A DNA stretch of 64,000 bases. Source: Oscillospiraceae bacterium (GTDB lineage: Bacteria; Bacillota; Clostridia; Oscillospirales; Oscillospiraceae). Location of the stretch: contig CACYXE010000002.1 in NCBI GenBank assembly GCA_902778275.1, positions 56,812 to 120,811 of the forward strand. The letters run 5' to 3'. Every line of letters begins with the position of its first letter. Position 1 is the first letter of the stretch. Below the pieces are notes generated by a model that saw nothing but the letters and a program-made list of their open reading frames with translations, searched no databases and was not told the DNA's origin. Shown piece by piece: positions 16,606 through 26,352 of the stretch. The position numbers and the translations under genes are program-made.

Positions 16606-16756
16606 GCGCAGGGGACACCGAAATCTATGGGGCTGTGCTGCGATCATTGCTGGGATCCTGATCATTTTGGCCTTGATCCTTCCCGCCGAGTTCTGGTGGT
16701 TCTTGATCGCTATTGGATTGATTGCGGCGGGGATATGGTATATTCGCTGTTGCTGA
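16604..16756 (+). CDS. 50-aa two-helix membrane protein upstream of spoVM
   Basis: Small protein with a basic N-terminus (MRRGHRNLWG) and two hydrophobic segments, CAAIIAGILIILALIL and FWWFLIAIGLIAAGIWYI, split by PAE, ending in CC. I favour the TTG at 16604 because a GGGGGGCGG run lies four bases upstream; in-frame ATGs at 16568 and 16574 lack a ribosome site and fall inside the terminator hairpin. Similar short hydrophobic proteins occur in Clostridia but I cannot name a family. Position between rsgA and spoVM suggests a sporulation link; function unknown. Start uncertain. Confidence 0.55.
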   Translation: MRRGHRNLWGCAAIIAGILIILALILPAEFWWFLIAIGLIAAGIWYIRCC

Positions 16757-16771
16757 GGGGAGGGAGATGGA

Positions 16772-16840
16772 ATGAAGATATACGTATTCAAGCTGCCGCG
16801 TTTCCTGTCACGCCTGTTAGGACGAAGAATTGACAAGTAA
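16772..16840 (+). CDS. spoVM: stage V sporulation protein SpoVM (22 aa)
   Basis: Micro-gene coding for 22 residues starting MKIYVFKLPRFLSRLLG. It matches SpoVM of B. subtilis in length class and pattern: MKFYTIKLPKFLGG there, with the Lys2, Lys7-Leu-Pro9 and the amphipathic helix after Pro9. SpoVM senses the positive curvature of the forespore outer membrane and anchors SpoIVA, whose gene is also in this window. A very strong ribosome site (GAGGGGAGGGAG) ends five bases before ATG. Location a short way after prkC-rsgA is the conserved one. Slightly shorter than the 26-aa Bacillus protein. Confidence 0.85.
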   Translation: MKIYVFKLPRFLSRLLGRRIDK

Positions 16841-16866
16841 TATGGTTCAGACTGCCGGCATAAGCT
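16838..16866 (+). promoter_or_regulatory. candidate sigma-E promoter for sipL
   Basis: TAATATG (16838-16844; 6 of 7 to KMATATT) and CATAAGCT (16859-16866; CATA and final T of CATACAnT) separated by 14 bases. The -35 box includes the spoVM stop codon. Predicted start about 16873, ten bases before the sipL ribosome site. sipL is sigma-E dependent in Clostridioides difficile, which supports the reading. Confidence 0.4.
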
Positions 16867-16897
16867 GTACAAATGCCTACAGTAAGGAGCGTGCCAT

Positions 16898-18400
16898 ATG
16901 CAGATCCAATTTGAAAACCAATATATAAATACATATCAAAATCTTTACAGCCAGACCAAAAGGACCCAGCTTGTGATGGAGGCGGTCGTCCCGGATGTGA
17001 ATGACGATATCGGCCGTATTATTTCGGTACAAAGCTCCGTGCTTCTGAAGAGCAAAGAGGCCTACAGCAAACGCATTTGTATCAGCGGCGAAGTACACGC
17101 TGTCTTGCTGTACATTACCGAAGGAGATGAGAAAGTCTCCGGCGTTAAGTTATCCAAGCCTTTTGACCTGGAATATGAAAATGAGGAATTCAGCCCGGAC
17201 ACGCTCGGTCAGATCGAACTGACGCTCCTGAACAACGAGGCACGGATCCTCAATCCACGAAAGGTCGCGGTGACGACAGAACTGGCAGGGGAACTGACCG
17301 CCTACAGGCAGGCTAAAGCGCTTGTTAAAACGTCCCTTACCAAGGATTCTCCGGATGGTTTACATGTAAAAGAAGATTCGGTCAAAGCGTTCTTCGCGGA
17401 TCTTGTCCAGGAAAAGACCTTTGCGGTAACGGAACAATTTGCCTTTGACAGCAGCCAAGCGACACCGCAGCAGCTGCTTTCACAGAGGGTGAATCTGACG
17501 TGCACAGAAACACAGCAGGTCGGCAGCAGGCTCATCGTGAAAGGAATAGCAGACATCCAGGTATGGTACTTGGCAGATGGTATCGCTTATCCCCTGAAAG
17601 CCCGTTTCAAGGAGCCTTTTTCACAGATCCTTGACGCCAGTGATACGGCATATGAATACAGCCGGACGGGATTCACCTTGACGTCTTCCTATTTTGATCT
17701 TGTGGATACCATCAGCGGTGACAAAGCGCTGGAAATGGAACTGCATGTTCTTGCACAGACGACAGGTTACCGGGCAGAAAATGTGGAGTATATCTCCGAT
17801 GTATACAGCAACCGTGCGCCTGTCAAGTTCGAAGCGTGTGACCGGAACCTGATCCGGGATATGCATTCCTTTTCCGAATACATCAACAGCTCTGAAATGC
17901 TTCCGTTTGTGGATGATTGCGCTGAGATTTATACTGTATTCTCACAGATCACACAGGTCTTCTGTACAAGCGGAGCCTTAAGCGTAAGCGTTCCGCTGGA
18001 GATCCTCTATGCAACAAAGACAGGGACGCTTGCCAGTGTGAGAAGGGTATTACAGCTGTCGAAAGAATTGACGAAACCGGCGGACCGGATCCTGCAGATA
18101 GAGATCAATGACTTGACGATTCGGCAGAATGAAGGGAATGTGGAGGCTCGGCTCAGCATTGAACTGTTTTTGGAGAACATCACAGAAAAACAAATATCCA
18201 TGATCACAAGTGTGGACTTGGATTTGGAAGAAGCATTCGATATGGAAGCATTTCCGACCTTTTCCCTGGTAAGGACGGAGGAGGAATCCCTGTGGGAGCT
18301 GGCAAAGGAGTATCATTCCAGCATCATGGCGATCGAAGAAATGAATGAAACGGCAGAACAGTCGAAGGGGAGGATCCTGCTGATCCCCAAGCAGATCTAA
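16898..18400 (+). CDS. sipL: SpoIVA-interacting protein SipL (DUF3794 + LysM)
   Basis: 500-aa spore-coat morphogenesis protein. Two or three DUF3794 repeats fill residues 1-440 (for example ERxSG-like VPDVNDDIGRIISVQ and SEMLPFVDDCAEIYTV), and a LysM-like domain closes the protein (FSLVRTEEESLWELAKEYHSSIMAIEEMN ... LLIPKQI split over about 455-500). In C. difficile SipL binds SpoIVA through the LysM end to attach the coat to the forespore. AAGGAG precedes the ATG. Sits directly after spoVM, forming a coat-basement islet whose third partner, spoIVA, is at 45418-46896. Confidence 0.85.
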   Translation: MQIQFENQYINTYQNLYSQTKRTQLVMEAVVPDVNDDIGRIISVQSSVLLKSKEAYSKRICISGEVHAVLLYITEGDEKVSGVKLSKPFDLEYENEEFSPDTLGQIELTLLNNEARILNPRKVAVTTELAGELTAYRQAKALVKTSLTKDSPDGLHVKEDSVKAFFADLVQEKTFAVTEQFAFDSSQATPQQLLSQRVNLTCTETQQVGSRLIVKGIADIQVWYLADGIAYPLKARFKEPFSQILDASDTAYEYSRTGFTLTSSYFDLVDTISGDKALEMELHVLAQTTGYRAENVEYISDVYSNRAPVKFEACDRNLIRDMHSFSEYINSSEMLPFVDDCAEIYTVFSQITQVFCTSGALSVSVPLEILYATKTGTLASVRRVLQLSKELTKPADRILQIEINDLTIRQNEGNVEARLSIELFLENITEKQISMITSVDLDLEEAFDMEAFPTFSLVRTEEESLWELAKEYHSSIMAIEEMNETAEQSKGRILLIPKQI

Positions 18401-18420
18401 AACATTTCGGTATTTGCTAC

Positions 18421-18449
18421 TTGTCATATTTGTGTATTTGTGCTAAAAT
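18421..18449 (+). promoter_or_regulatory. sigma-A promoter for yebC
   Basis: TTGTCA (18421-18426), 17-base spacer, TAAAAT (18444-18449) with a TG one base before the -10 (extended -10). Start predicted about 18456, giving a 30-base leader to yebC. Confidence 0.75.
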
Positions 18450-18487
18450 ATTTGCCGTTAAATATACGCAAAAGAGGAGTCGTTGTT

Positions 18488-19225
18488 ATGTCCGGACATT
18501 CCAAGTGGCACAATATACAAAAAACAAAGGGAGCCGCTGACGCCAAGCGCGCGCAGGCTTTTACCAAGATCGCGCGTGAAATGATCGTGGCCGTCAAAGA
18601 AGGCGGCGGCGGTGACCCGCGCAGCAACTCCAAACTGGCTGCGGTGATTGCGAAAGCAAAAGCTGCCAACATGCCCAACGATAACATCAAGCGCACCATT
18701 GATAAGGCTTTGGGCGCCGGCAACACCGAAAACTACGAGAAGATCGTATATGAGGGCTACGGTCCTCAGGGGGTCGCCGTCATCGTGGAGACTATGACCG
18801 ACAACAGAAACCGCACCGCCGGTGAGATCCGCCACTATTTTGATAAGTACGGCGGAAATATGGGCGCCGCCAACTGCGTGTCCTGGTCCTTTGACAAGAA
18901 GGGCGTTATCGTCATCGATAACGAGGATGAGGAGCTTGACGAAGATACCGTTATGATGGATGCGCTGGACGCCGGCGCTGAGGATTTTGAGGCCGAAGGC
19001 GAAGTGATGACGGTATATACCGGTGTGGACGATGTCGCCGCCGTTTCCGACGCGCTGACTGCCGCCGGCTATAAGCTGCTCTCCGCCCAGGTTGAGATGA
19101 TCCCCCAGAACGGCTATATCAAGCTCGATGAAGAAAACGCCAGGAAGTTCCAGAAGATGCTTGATATGCTGGAAGATTTCGACGACGTGCAGAACGTCTG
19201 GCACAACTGGGAAGACGCGGAATAA
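18488..19225 (+). CDS. YebC/PmpR family protein
   Basis: 245-aa YebC-family protein, starting MSGHSKWHNIQKTKGAADAKRAQAF, the near-invariant N-terminus. Members act as transcription regulators (PmpR) or, as shown recently for YebC-type proteins, help ribosomes through proline stretches. GAGGAG lies nine bases upstream of ATG 18488. Single-gene unit with its own promoter and a strong terminator. No truncation. Confidence 0.93.
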   Translation: MSGHSKWHNIQKTKGAADAKRAQAFTKIAREMIVAVKEGGGGDPRSNSKLAAVIAKAKAANMPNDNIKRTIDKALGAGNTENYEKIVYEGYGPQGVAVIVETMTDNRNRTAGEIRHYFDKYGGNMGAANCVSWSFDKKGVIVIDNEDEELDEDTVMMDALDAGAEDFEAEGEVMTVYTGVDDVAAVSDALTAAGYKLLSAQVEMIPQNGYIKLDEENARKFQKMLDMLEDFDDVQNVWHNWEDAE

Positions 19226-19250
19226 GCATTGCGGAAGCTCGAAAAGAATC

Positions 19251-19282
19251 AAAAGACCTCACCCTGCCGTGAGGTCTTTTTT
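19251..19282 (+). terminator. terminator after yebC
   Basis: Perfect stem AAAAGACCTCA / TGAGGTCTTTT with an 8-base loop and a TTTTTT end. Strong rho-independent terminator; could work both ways. Confidence 0.92.
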
Positions 19283-19362
19283 ATACCTGTTGCGAGGATC
19301 TATGCCATCGCTTAATGGATCTTTGCAACAGCACATGTCACATGCAGAAAGAGGCTGCTCTT

Positions 19363-19953
19363 ATGTGCGGAAGATATAATTTTATCGATAATGGTGAGGA
19401 TGATATGATCGCGTCCATCGTGGAACTGATGGAGCGATCGTATTCCGGAGAATATAAAACAGGGGAGATCTTTCCGGGTGATGCAGCGCCTGCGATCATT
19501 TTGCTCCATGGAAAGATCGTTCCTGTTCCGGCGGTGTTTGGCTTTCCCGGGTTTGAGGAGGGAAAACTGCTCTTCAATGCCAGGGCCGAGACCGCGGCTC
19601 AGAAGAAGACTTTTTCACAGGCTTTACGTGAGACCCGTGCCATTATTCCCGCAAATGGCTTTTTTGAGTGGAGCCATGACCAGACGAAGACCAAGTATTT
19701 ATTCGAGACGACGTCCCGTAAAGCCATGTATCTATGCGGGCTATATCGGGAAATGGATGGGCAGCGCCGCTTTGTGATTCTGACCAGGGAAGCCAATGAA
19801 AGCATGAAACAGATCCATAACCGTATGCCGGTCATCCTTGATCGGGATCAGGTGAGGGCCTATTTGACGGATGATAAAGCAGCGCAGGAACTTCTTCTCG
19901 GCCCTGCGCCTATGCTGCGACATGAAAAGGCTGAACAGGATCCAGCCAAGTAA
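19363..19953 (+). CDS. SOS response-associated peptidase (HMCES/YedK)
   Basis: 196-aa SRAP-domain protein. The mature protein begins with the catalytic Cys2 (MCGRYNF), which forms a thiazolidine crosslink to abasic sites in single-stranded DNA. Other active-site parts visible: NARAET, the PANGFFEWSH box with Glu, and IHNRMPVIL with the His. ATG 19363 is chosen because Cys must be residue 2. Known role: protecting abasic sites in ssDNA at stalled forks. Standalone gene between two terminators; no LexA box was recognised upstream. Confidence 0.92.
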   Translation: MCGRYNFIDNGEDDMIASIVELMERSYSGEYKTGEIFPGDAAPAIILLHGKIVPVPAVFGFPGFEEGKLLFNARAETAAQKKTFSQALRETRAIIPANGFFEWSHDQTKTKYLFETTSRKAMYLCGLYREMDGQRRFVILTREANESMKQIHNRMPVILDRDQVRAYLTDDKAAQELLLGPAPMLRHEKAEQDPAK

Positions 19954-19966
19954 TAAAACAGCAATG

Positions 19967-20003
19967 AAAAAAAGACACACTTTCCTGAAAAGCGTGTCTT
20001 TTT
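19967..20003. terminator. bidirectional terminator between the YedK gene and rnpB
   Basis: AAAAAGACAC (19969-19978) pairs with GTGTCTTTTT (19994-20003). A-run and T-run flank both arms, so it can end the rightward peptidase gene and the leftward RNase P RNA. Confidence 0.88.
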
Positions 20004-20005
20004 CA

Positions 20006-20357
20006 TATGAGCAGGTCTGTAAGCCGGGTTCTGTCTTAAACGACCATCTATCTGTGGCCTGCCGTTGCCGCCAGGCTCAAGCCACCTCCTGAGGACGGCC
20101 GGGCCGGCCTGTATGTCCTCGTACCACGGTGTTGCTCCGGATAGAGTTTACAGCATCAACGTGTCTCCACGCGACGGGTGGGCTCTTACCCCACCTTTCC
20201 ACCTTTGCCCCGGCAAAGCCGGGGTAGTCTATTTCTGTTGCACTTGTCCGAGGGTCACCCCTGGCGGGCGTTACCCGTTATCCTTGCCCTGTGGAGCCCG
20301 GACTTTCCTCACGCACAGGCTTTCGCCTTGTGCCCGCGGTCGTTCGGCCTGCTCATG
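20006..20357 (-). ncRNA. rnpB: RNase P RNA, class A
   Basis: About 350-nt catalytic RNA of RNase P, which matures tRNA 5' ends. Read on the minus strand, the 3' end contains AGAACCCGGCTTACAGACC, the classical rnpB 3' signature, and the ends pair as helix P1 (ATGAGCAGG near 20356 with CCTGCTCAT near 20007). Conserved P4 sequences such as GAGGAAAGTCCGGGCT and GGGTAACGCCCGCC are visible. Ends estimated from P1 and the promoter. Several open frames over it are not genes. Confidence 0.93.
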
Positions 20358-20364
20358 TTTTTGT

Positions 20365-20393
20365 ATTCTATCCATTTTCAAATCACAAGTCAA
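20365..20393 (-). promoter_or_regulatory. sigma-A promoter for rnpB
   Basis: On the minus strand TTGACT (20393-20388), 17-base spacer, TAGAAT (20370-20365). Start predicted near 20358, right at the 5' strand of helix P1. Confidence 0.8.
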
Positions 20394-20401
20394 CAAATTT
20401 C

Positions 20402-20430
20402 TTGTAAAGAAATCAAAAGCGCTATATAAT
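20402..20430 (+). promoter_or_regulatory. sigma-A promoter for murD
   Basis: TTGTAA (20402-20407), 17-base spacer, perfect TATAAT (20425-20430). Only 8 bases separate its -35 from the -35 of the divergent rnpB promoter. Confidence 0.78.
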
Positions 20431-20464
20431 AGTGCAGCTAAGTTTGTGAATCGAGGCGATCAGT

Positions 20465-21862
20465 TTGACTCTGCAGCAGTATGTGGATTCCATTAAAGAT
20501 AAACGAATCGCAGTGATAGGGATCGGCGTCAGCAATACGCCGCTGATCGAGCTGCTTTGCGCCAACGGCTGCGATGTTACAGCCTGTGATAAGCGCAGTC
20601 TGGCCCAAATGGAGGGGGAAGGCGAAAGGCTTTTGGCCTTGGGCGCCAAACTAAAATTGGGCGAAGACTATCTGGTTGGCCTGGATCAGGATTTGATCTT
20701 CCGGACGCCAGGTCTTATGCCCTTTGATTCCCAATTGGAAGCGGCCAAAGCGCGCGGGGCTATTCTTACCTCGGAGATGGAAGTGTTCTTCTCCTTATGC
20801 CCTTGCCGGGTTTTCTCCGTGACCGGCAGCGATGGCAAGACAACGACTACGACTATCATTTCTGAGCTTTTGAAAGCCGCTGGATACACGGTACATCTTG
20901 GTGGAAATATCGGCCATCCGCTTCTGTGCGAAGTTACGGAGATTCGGGAAACGGATATTGTCGTGCTGGAGCTCAGCTCTTTTCAGCTGCACAGCATGAA
21001 TTGCAGACCGGATGTGGCGGTCATTACCAATATTTCCCCAAATCATTTGGATAAGCATAAGGACTATCAGGATTATATCGACGCCAAGCGCTCCATTTAC
21101 GCAAACCAGACTTCGGAAGACAAGCTGGTTTTGAATTATGATGATGAACATACGCCGTATTATCTTTCCACTGCCAACGGCCGGGTCGCGTTTTTCTCGG
21201 ATACCGCTTCTGTGAACGTGGGCACGGTCGCGGAGGATGGGCTGATCTGCCGGGTTGACGGAGACAACAGAGAAACGATCATGCGCGCAGATGAGATCCG
21301 TTTGCCCGGGAGGCACAATCTGCTCAATTATCTCGCCGCGTTTGAGGCCGTCAGAGGCTTCGTGAGCGCCGAGATCTGCAGGGAGGTAGCGATGCGCTTT
21401 GGCGGCGTTGCGCACCGCCTGGAGCACGTCAGGGAGCTGAACGGCGTTACCTTTATCAACGATTCCATTGGGACCAGCCCCACAAGGACGATCGCCGGGC
21501 TGCATGCTCTGAAAAAGAAACCCATCATTATCGTGGGCGGATATGACAAGCACATCCCGTTTGATTCTTTGGGGGATGAGCTCTGCCAAAACGCAAAGCG
21601 TGTGATTCTGACCGGCGATACTGCTGCGAAGATCCGGGACGCCATCGTCTCCTCGCCCTACTATGATGCCACTAAGGTACCGCTTGTTGAAGAACCGGAA
21701 TTTGAAGCGGCCGTGCATACCGCGGCTGCGTATGCTGAAGCTGGGGATATCGTCCTGCTGTCTCCCGCGTGTGCCTCTTTTGACAGGTTCAAGAATTTCG
21801 AATCCAGAGGCAATCTCTTCAAGCAGCTTGTTATGGAGTTAAAAGATAATGAAAATAACTGA
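20465..21862 (+). CDS. murD: UDP-N-acetylmuramoyl-L-alanine--D-glutamate ligase
   Basis: 465-aa Mur ligase adding D-Glu to UDP-MurNAc-L-Ala. TTG start with GAGGCG upstream. Motifs: N-terminal UDP-binding IAVIGIGVSNTPL, ATP loop GSDGKTTTTT, LELSSFQL, NISPNHLDKHKDYQDYIDAK, NDSIGTSPTRTIAGL, and C-terminal SPACASFDRFKNFESRGNLFK. Its presence away from a dcw cluster is unusual but seen in some Clostridia. Overlaps the next gene by 14 bases. Confidence 0.94.
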   Translation: MTLQQYVDSIKDKRIAVIGIGVSNTPLIELLCANGCDVTACDKRSLAQMEGEGERLLALGAKLKLGEDYLVGLDQDLIFRTPGLMPFDSQLEAAKARGAILTSEMEVFFSLCPCRVFSVTGSDGKTTTTTIISELLKAAGYTVHLGGNIGHPLLCEVTEIRETDIVVLELSSFQLHSMNCRPDVAVITNISPNHLDKHKDYQDYIDAKRSIYANQTSEDKLVLNYDDEHTPYYLSTANGRVAFFSDTASVNVGTVAEDGLICRVDGDNRETIMRADEIRLPGRHNLLNYLAAFEAVRGFVSAEICREVAMRFGGVAHRLEHVRELNGVTFINDSIGTSPTRTIAGLHALKKKPIIIVGGYDKHIPFDSLGDELCQNAKRVILTGDTAAKIRDAIVSSPYYDATKVPLVEEPEFEAAVHTAAAYAEAGDIVLLSPACASFDRFKNFESRGNLFKQLVMELKDNENN

Positions 21863-23102
21863 TATCAGGCCGGAAGTCTATGAGATGGCGGCCCGCGCGG
21901 AGCTGCGGTGTACGACTCGATTTGCTGAGATTGATCGGGTGGCGGAGAGCAATACACGCAAGGTCATGGAGGCCTTTCAGGCGCAGAAGGTTTCCGACAG
22001 TTGCTTTGGCGGCACAACGGGCTACGGATATGACGATCTGGGCAGAGAGACCCTGGATCGAATCTACGCACAGGTGTTTGATGCAGAAGCAGCCCTGGTT
22101 CGATTGGGCTTTGTCAATGGGACCCATGCGCTTACTGCCGCCATGTTTTCCCTCTCCAAACCCGGTGAGACAGTCCTCGCCGTGACCGGAATGCCCTATG
22201 ATACACTGCGAAGCGCCATCGGGATCAACGGTGAGCATTTCGGATCGCTCAAATTTTATGGGATCCATTACGCGCAGGTCGATTTAACCGAAAAGGGGGA
22301 TCCGGATTATAAAGCGATCCGAGCGGCGGCCGCTGACCCGAAGGTGACCGGCGTGATGATCCAGCGTTCCCGGGGGTACGAGGACCGACGGGCGCTCACA
22401 GTTGAAGAGATCGGCAGGATCTGCAACACGGTCCGTCAGGTAAATCCCGGAGCACATATTATGGTGGATAATTGCTATGGAGAATTTACCGATGTGATCG
22501 AGCCGACCCAAGTGGGCGCAGATATTATTGCAGGTTCCTTGATTAAAAATCCAGGGGGCGGCATCGCACCCACCGGGGGATACATAGCCGGCAAAGCGGA
22601 GCTGGTGGAGCGGGCGGCCATGCGCTTGACTACCCCCGGCATCGGTGGAGAATGCGGCTCCACGCTGGGGAATAACAGGCTTTTGTATCAGGGTTTTTTT
22701 ATGGCGCCTCATATCGTAGCGCAGGCCTTGAAAACAGCTGTTTTCTGTGCGGCCATGATGGAGGAACTTGGGATCGAAACGTCCCCGGGGGTTCAGGAGA
22801 AGCGTTCGGATATCATCCAGATCGTCAAACTGGGCAGCCCCGAACGGATGAAACGGTTTTGTCTTGGCATCCAATCGGGAGCGCCGGTGGATTCTTATGT
22901 GACGCCGGAGCCCTGGCCCATGCCCGGGTATGACTGCCCGGTCATTATGGCGGCCGGCGCTTTTGTACAGGGATCGTCCATCGAGCTTTCAGCGGACGGG
23001 CCGATTCGGGAGCCGTATTCTGTTTATATGCAGGGTAGCTTGACATATGAGTCCGGCAAATTGGGCGTAATGATGGCGGTCAGTGCCATGTTGGACGAGT
23101 AA
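21849..23102 (+). CDS. methionine gamma-lyase family PLP protein (YnbB type)
   Basis: 417-aa fold-type I PLP enzyme of the family once called aluminum resistance protein, now 'methionine gamma-lyase family'. Landmarks: GYGYDDLGRETLD, FVNGTHALTAAMFSL, MVDNCYGEFTD with the PLP-ring Asp, and the PLP lysine in GSLIKNPGGGIAPTGGYIAG. Closest Bacillus counterpart is YnbB. The substrate is not certain; cysteine or methionine-type C-S lyase activity is inferred from the fold. Start overlaps murD. Confidence 0.85.
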   Translation: MKITDIRPEVYEMAARAELRCTTRFAEIDRVAESNTRKVMEAFQAQKVSDSCFGGTTGYGYDDLGRETLDRIYAQVFDAEAALVRLGFVNGTHALTAAMFSLSKPGETVLAVTGMPYDTLRSAIGINGEHFGSLKFYGIHYAQVDLTEKGDPDYKAIRAAAADPKVTGVMIQRSRGYEDRRALTVEEIGRICNTVRQVNPGAHIMVDNCYGEFTDVIEPTQVGADIIAGSLIKNPGGGIAPTGGYIAGKAELVERAAMRLTTPGIGGECGSTLGNNRLLYQGFFMAPHIVAQALKTAVFCAAMMEELGIETSPGVQEKRSDIIQIVKLGSPERMKRFCLGIQSGAPVDSYVTPEPWPMPGYDCPVIMAAGAFVQGSSIELSADGPIREPYSVYMQGSLTYESGKLGVMMAVSAMLDE

Positions 23103-23115
23103 TGGCGCATAGAAT
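23086..23115 (+). promoter_or_regulatory. candidate sigma-E promoter for yunB
   Basis: CCATGTT (23086-23092; 5 of 7 to KMATATT), 15-base spacer, CATAGAAT (23108-23115; one mismatch to CATACAnT). Predicted start near 23122 would place the GGAGG at the very 5' end of the message, which is tight. yunB is sigma-E dependent in B. subtilis. Confidence 0.35.
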
Positions 23116-23133
23116 ACATGGGGAGGTGGCTCC

Positions 23134-23808
23134 ATGTATTTCAAAAATCCGAGGCGGCACGCACCCAGATATATCCACCCAAATCAGGAAAACGAAGTGC
23201 GGCGCCGTTTTCCAGGGATCCCTTTCCTCGTGTTTTTGTCAGTTGCGCTGCTTTTTCTCGCTCTGGCCGGTATCTTTCTCAAAGAGCTGTCTTCGCAGAT
23301 CGCGGTTTCCGACGCCAGTGACGCGGTAATGGGGCAGATCAATCACGTGATTGAGGAAATCATGCTGGAAGAGGACTATACTCCCGGTTATTTCGTGCAT
23401 GTAGAAAAAAACGATGCCGGAGAGATCACCGCGATCAGAAGCGATATGGCGCACATCAATGCGCTCTCCGCCGAGATCCTGGAACGGGTGATCGGATCGA
23501 CCGAGAACCGGGTCTTGACCGTGTCCATTCCCATCGGGAATCTATCCGGCGTCAGCCTTTTGATGGGGCGGGGGCCGTCTGTTCCCGTGCAGATCATCAT
23601 GCTTACGTCATCCCGGGTGGAATTCAGCAACAATGTTTTAACAGCGGGCATCAACCAGACCAAACATCAGATCAATCTGCATGTGGTTGTCGATATCGAC
23701 GTTTTGATCCCGTGGGGAACGGAAAGCACCCAGGTCTCCACAGATGTTTTGATTGCCGATACCATGGTGGTGGGGCAGGTCCCGGAGACCTATTTTCATT
23801 TACAGTGA
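23134..23808 (+). CDS. yunB: sporulation protein YunB
   Basis: 224-aa YunB family. Basic N-terminus, one membrane segment (FPGIPFLVFLSVALLFLALAGIFL, about 30-52), and an extracytoplasmic domain with the family patterns INHVIEEIM, IPIGNLSGVSLLMGRGPSVPV and GINQTKHQINLHVVVDIDVLIP. In B. subtilis it is made in the mother cell and is needed for efficient spore formation. GGGAGG eight bases upstream of ATG. Follows the PLP gene by 31 bases. Confidence 0.88.
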   Translation: MYFKNPRRHAPRYIHPNQENEVRRRFPGIPFLVFLSVALLFLALAGIFLKELSSQIAVSDASDAVMGQINHVIEEIMLEEDYTPGYFVHVEKNDAGEITAIRSDMAHINALSAEILERVIGSTENRVLTVSIPIGNLSGVSLLMGRGPSVPVQIIMLTSSRVEFSNNVLTAGINQTKHQINLHVVVDIDVLIPWGTESTQVSTDVLIADTMVVGQVPETYFHLQ

Positions 23809-25800
<1,992 letters not shown>

Positions 25801-25807
25801 ACAAAAC

Positions 25808-25849
25808 GCCACCAGGCGGCCATCAGGAGCCGTCTGGTGGCATTTTATT
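25808..25849 (+). terminator. terminator after ligA
   Basis: GCCACCAG (25808-25815) pairs with CTGGTGGC (25834-25841); the inner GGC/GCC pairs extend it; followed by ATTTTATTG. Confidence 0.85.
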
Positions 25850-25905
25850 GTTCCTGGCATAGAATGGCTTGGGGCTTTCCTCAATACCATACAGGAGGAA
25901 TCAGC

Positions 25906-26349
25906 GTGAATAAAACCTTAAGAGAGAATGCTTACAGATATGGAAATCTGCCGGATCCGGCACCTTTGGCCGCGGCATATGTCCCTATGCAGAAATCGTC
26001 CGAACCGACTTATGAATCAGAGAAGGCATTGGCCCGGGGCACTTTGTTCCCGGGACTGGATCTGCCGTTTATGAATCTTGTAAATGATGAGCTGGCGTCC
26101 ACGCCGCTGACAGAAATGATGGCGATCGATTTTGTCACGGATGAGATGGAGCTATATCTGGATACCCATGCCGACGATGATGAAGCCTTTGCTCTGTATC
26201 AAACCTTTCTGGCACTGAAGCAGGAGGCCCGCGAGCGATATGTGAGGCGCTGCGGAGCGGTTCGGCAAGAAGATATGCTGGGTATGCAGGAATTCGCATG
26301 GCTGAAAGATCCCTGGCCGTGGGACTACAGCCCAAGAATGGGAGGTTAA
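25906..26349 (+). CDS. fused spore coat protein CotJA-CotJB
   Basis: 147-aa protein that contains both CotJA and CotJB as one chain. Residues about 25-60 carry the CotJA core (AAAYVPMQ...YESEKALARGTLFPGLDLPF) and residues about 70-147 the CotJB domain (MAIDFVTDEMELYLDTHADDDEAF ... AWLKDPWPWDY). In B. subtilis these are separate genes cotJA and cotJB; here no stop lies between. GTG 25906 is chosen because AGGAGG ends eight bases upstream; an upstream ATG at 25837 falls in the ligA terminator. Followed three bases later by cotJC, so the operon is otherwise standard. Inner coat, mother-cell protein. Confidence 0.85.
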   Translation: MNKTLRENAYRYGNLPDPAPLAAAYVPMQKSSEPTYESEKALARGTLFPGLDLPFMNLVNDELASTPLTEMMAIDFVTDEMELYLDTHADDDEAFALYQTFLALKQEARERYVRRCGAVRQEDMLGMQEFAWLKDPWPWDYSPRMGG

Positions 26350-26352
26350 GCC

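Noticed and set aside
19287-19331. CTGTTGC/GCAACAG inverted repeat before the YedK-type gene as an SOS box
   Set aside because: Arms are 31 bases apart and the sequence does not match the Firmicutes LexA site.
20065-20496. Open frames across the RNase P RNA gene
   Set aside because: They read the antisense of a conserved structural RNA; peptide has no coding signature.
25888-25893. CATACA as sigma-E -10 box before the CotJ genes
   Set aside because: It touches the AGGAGG ribosome site, so a transcript starting seven bases later could not carry it, and no -35 fits.
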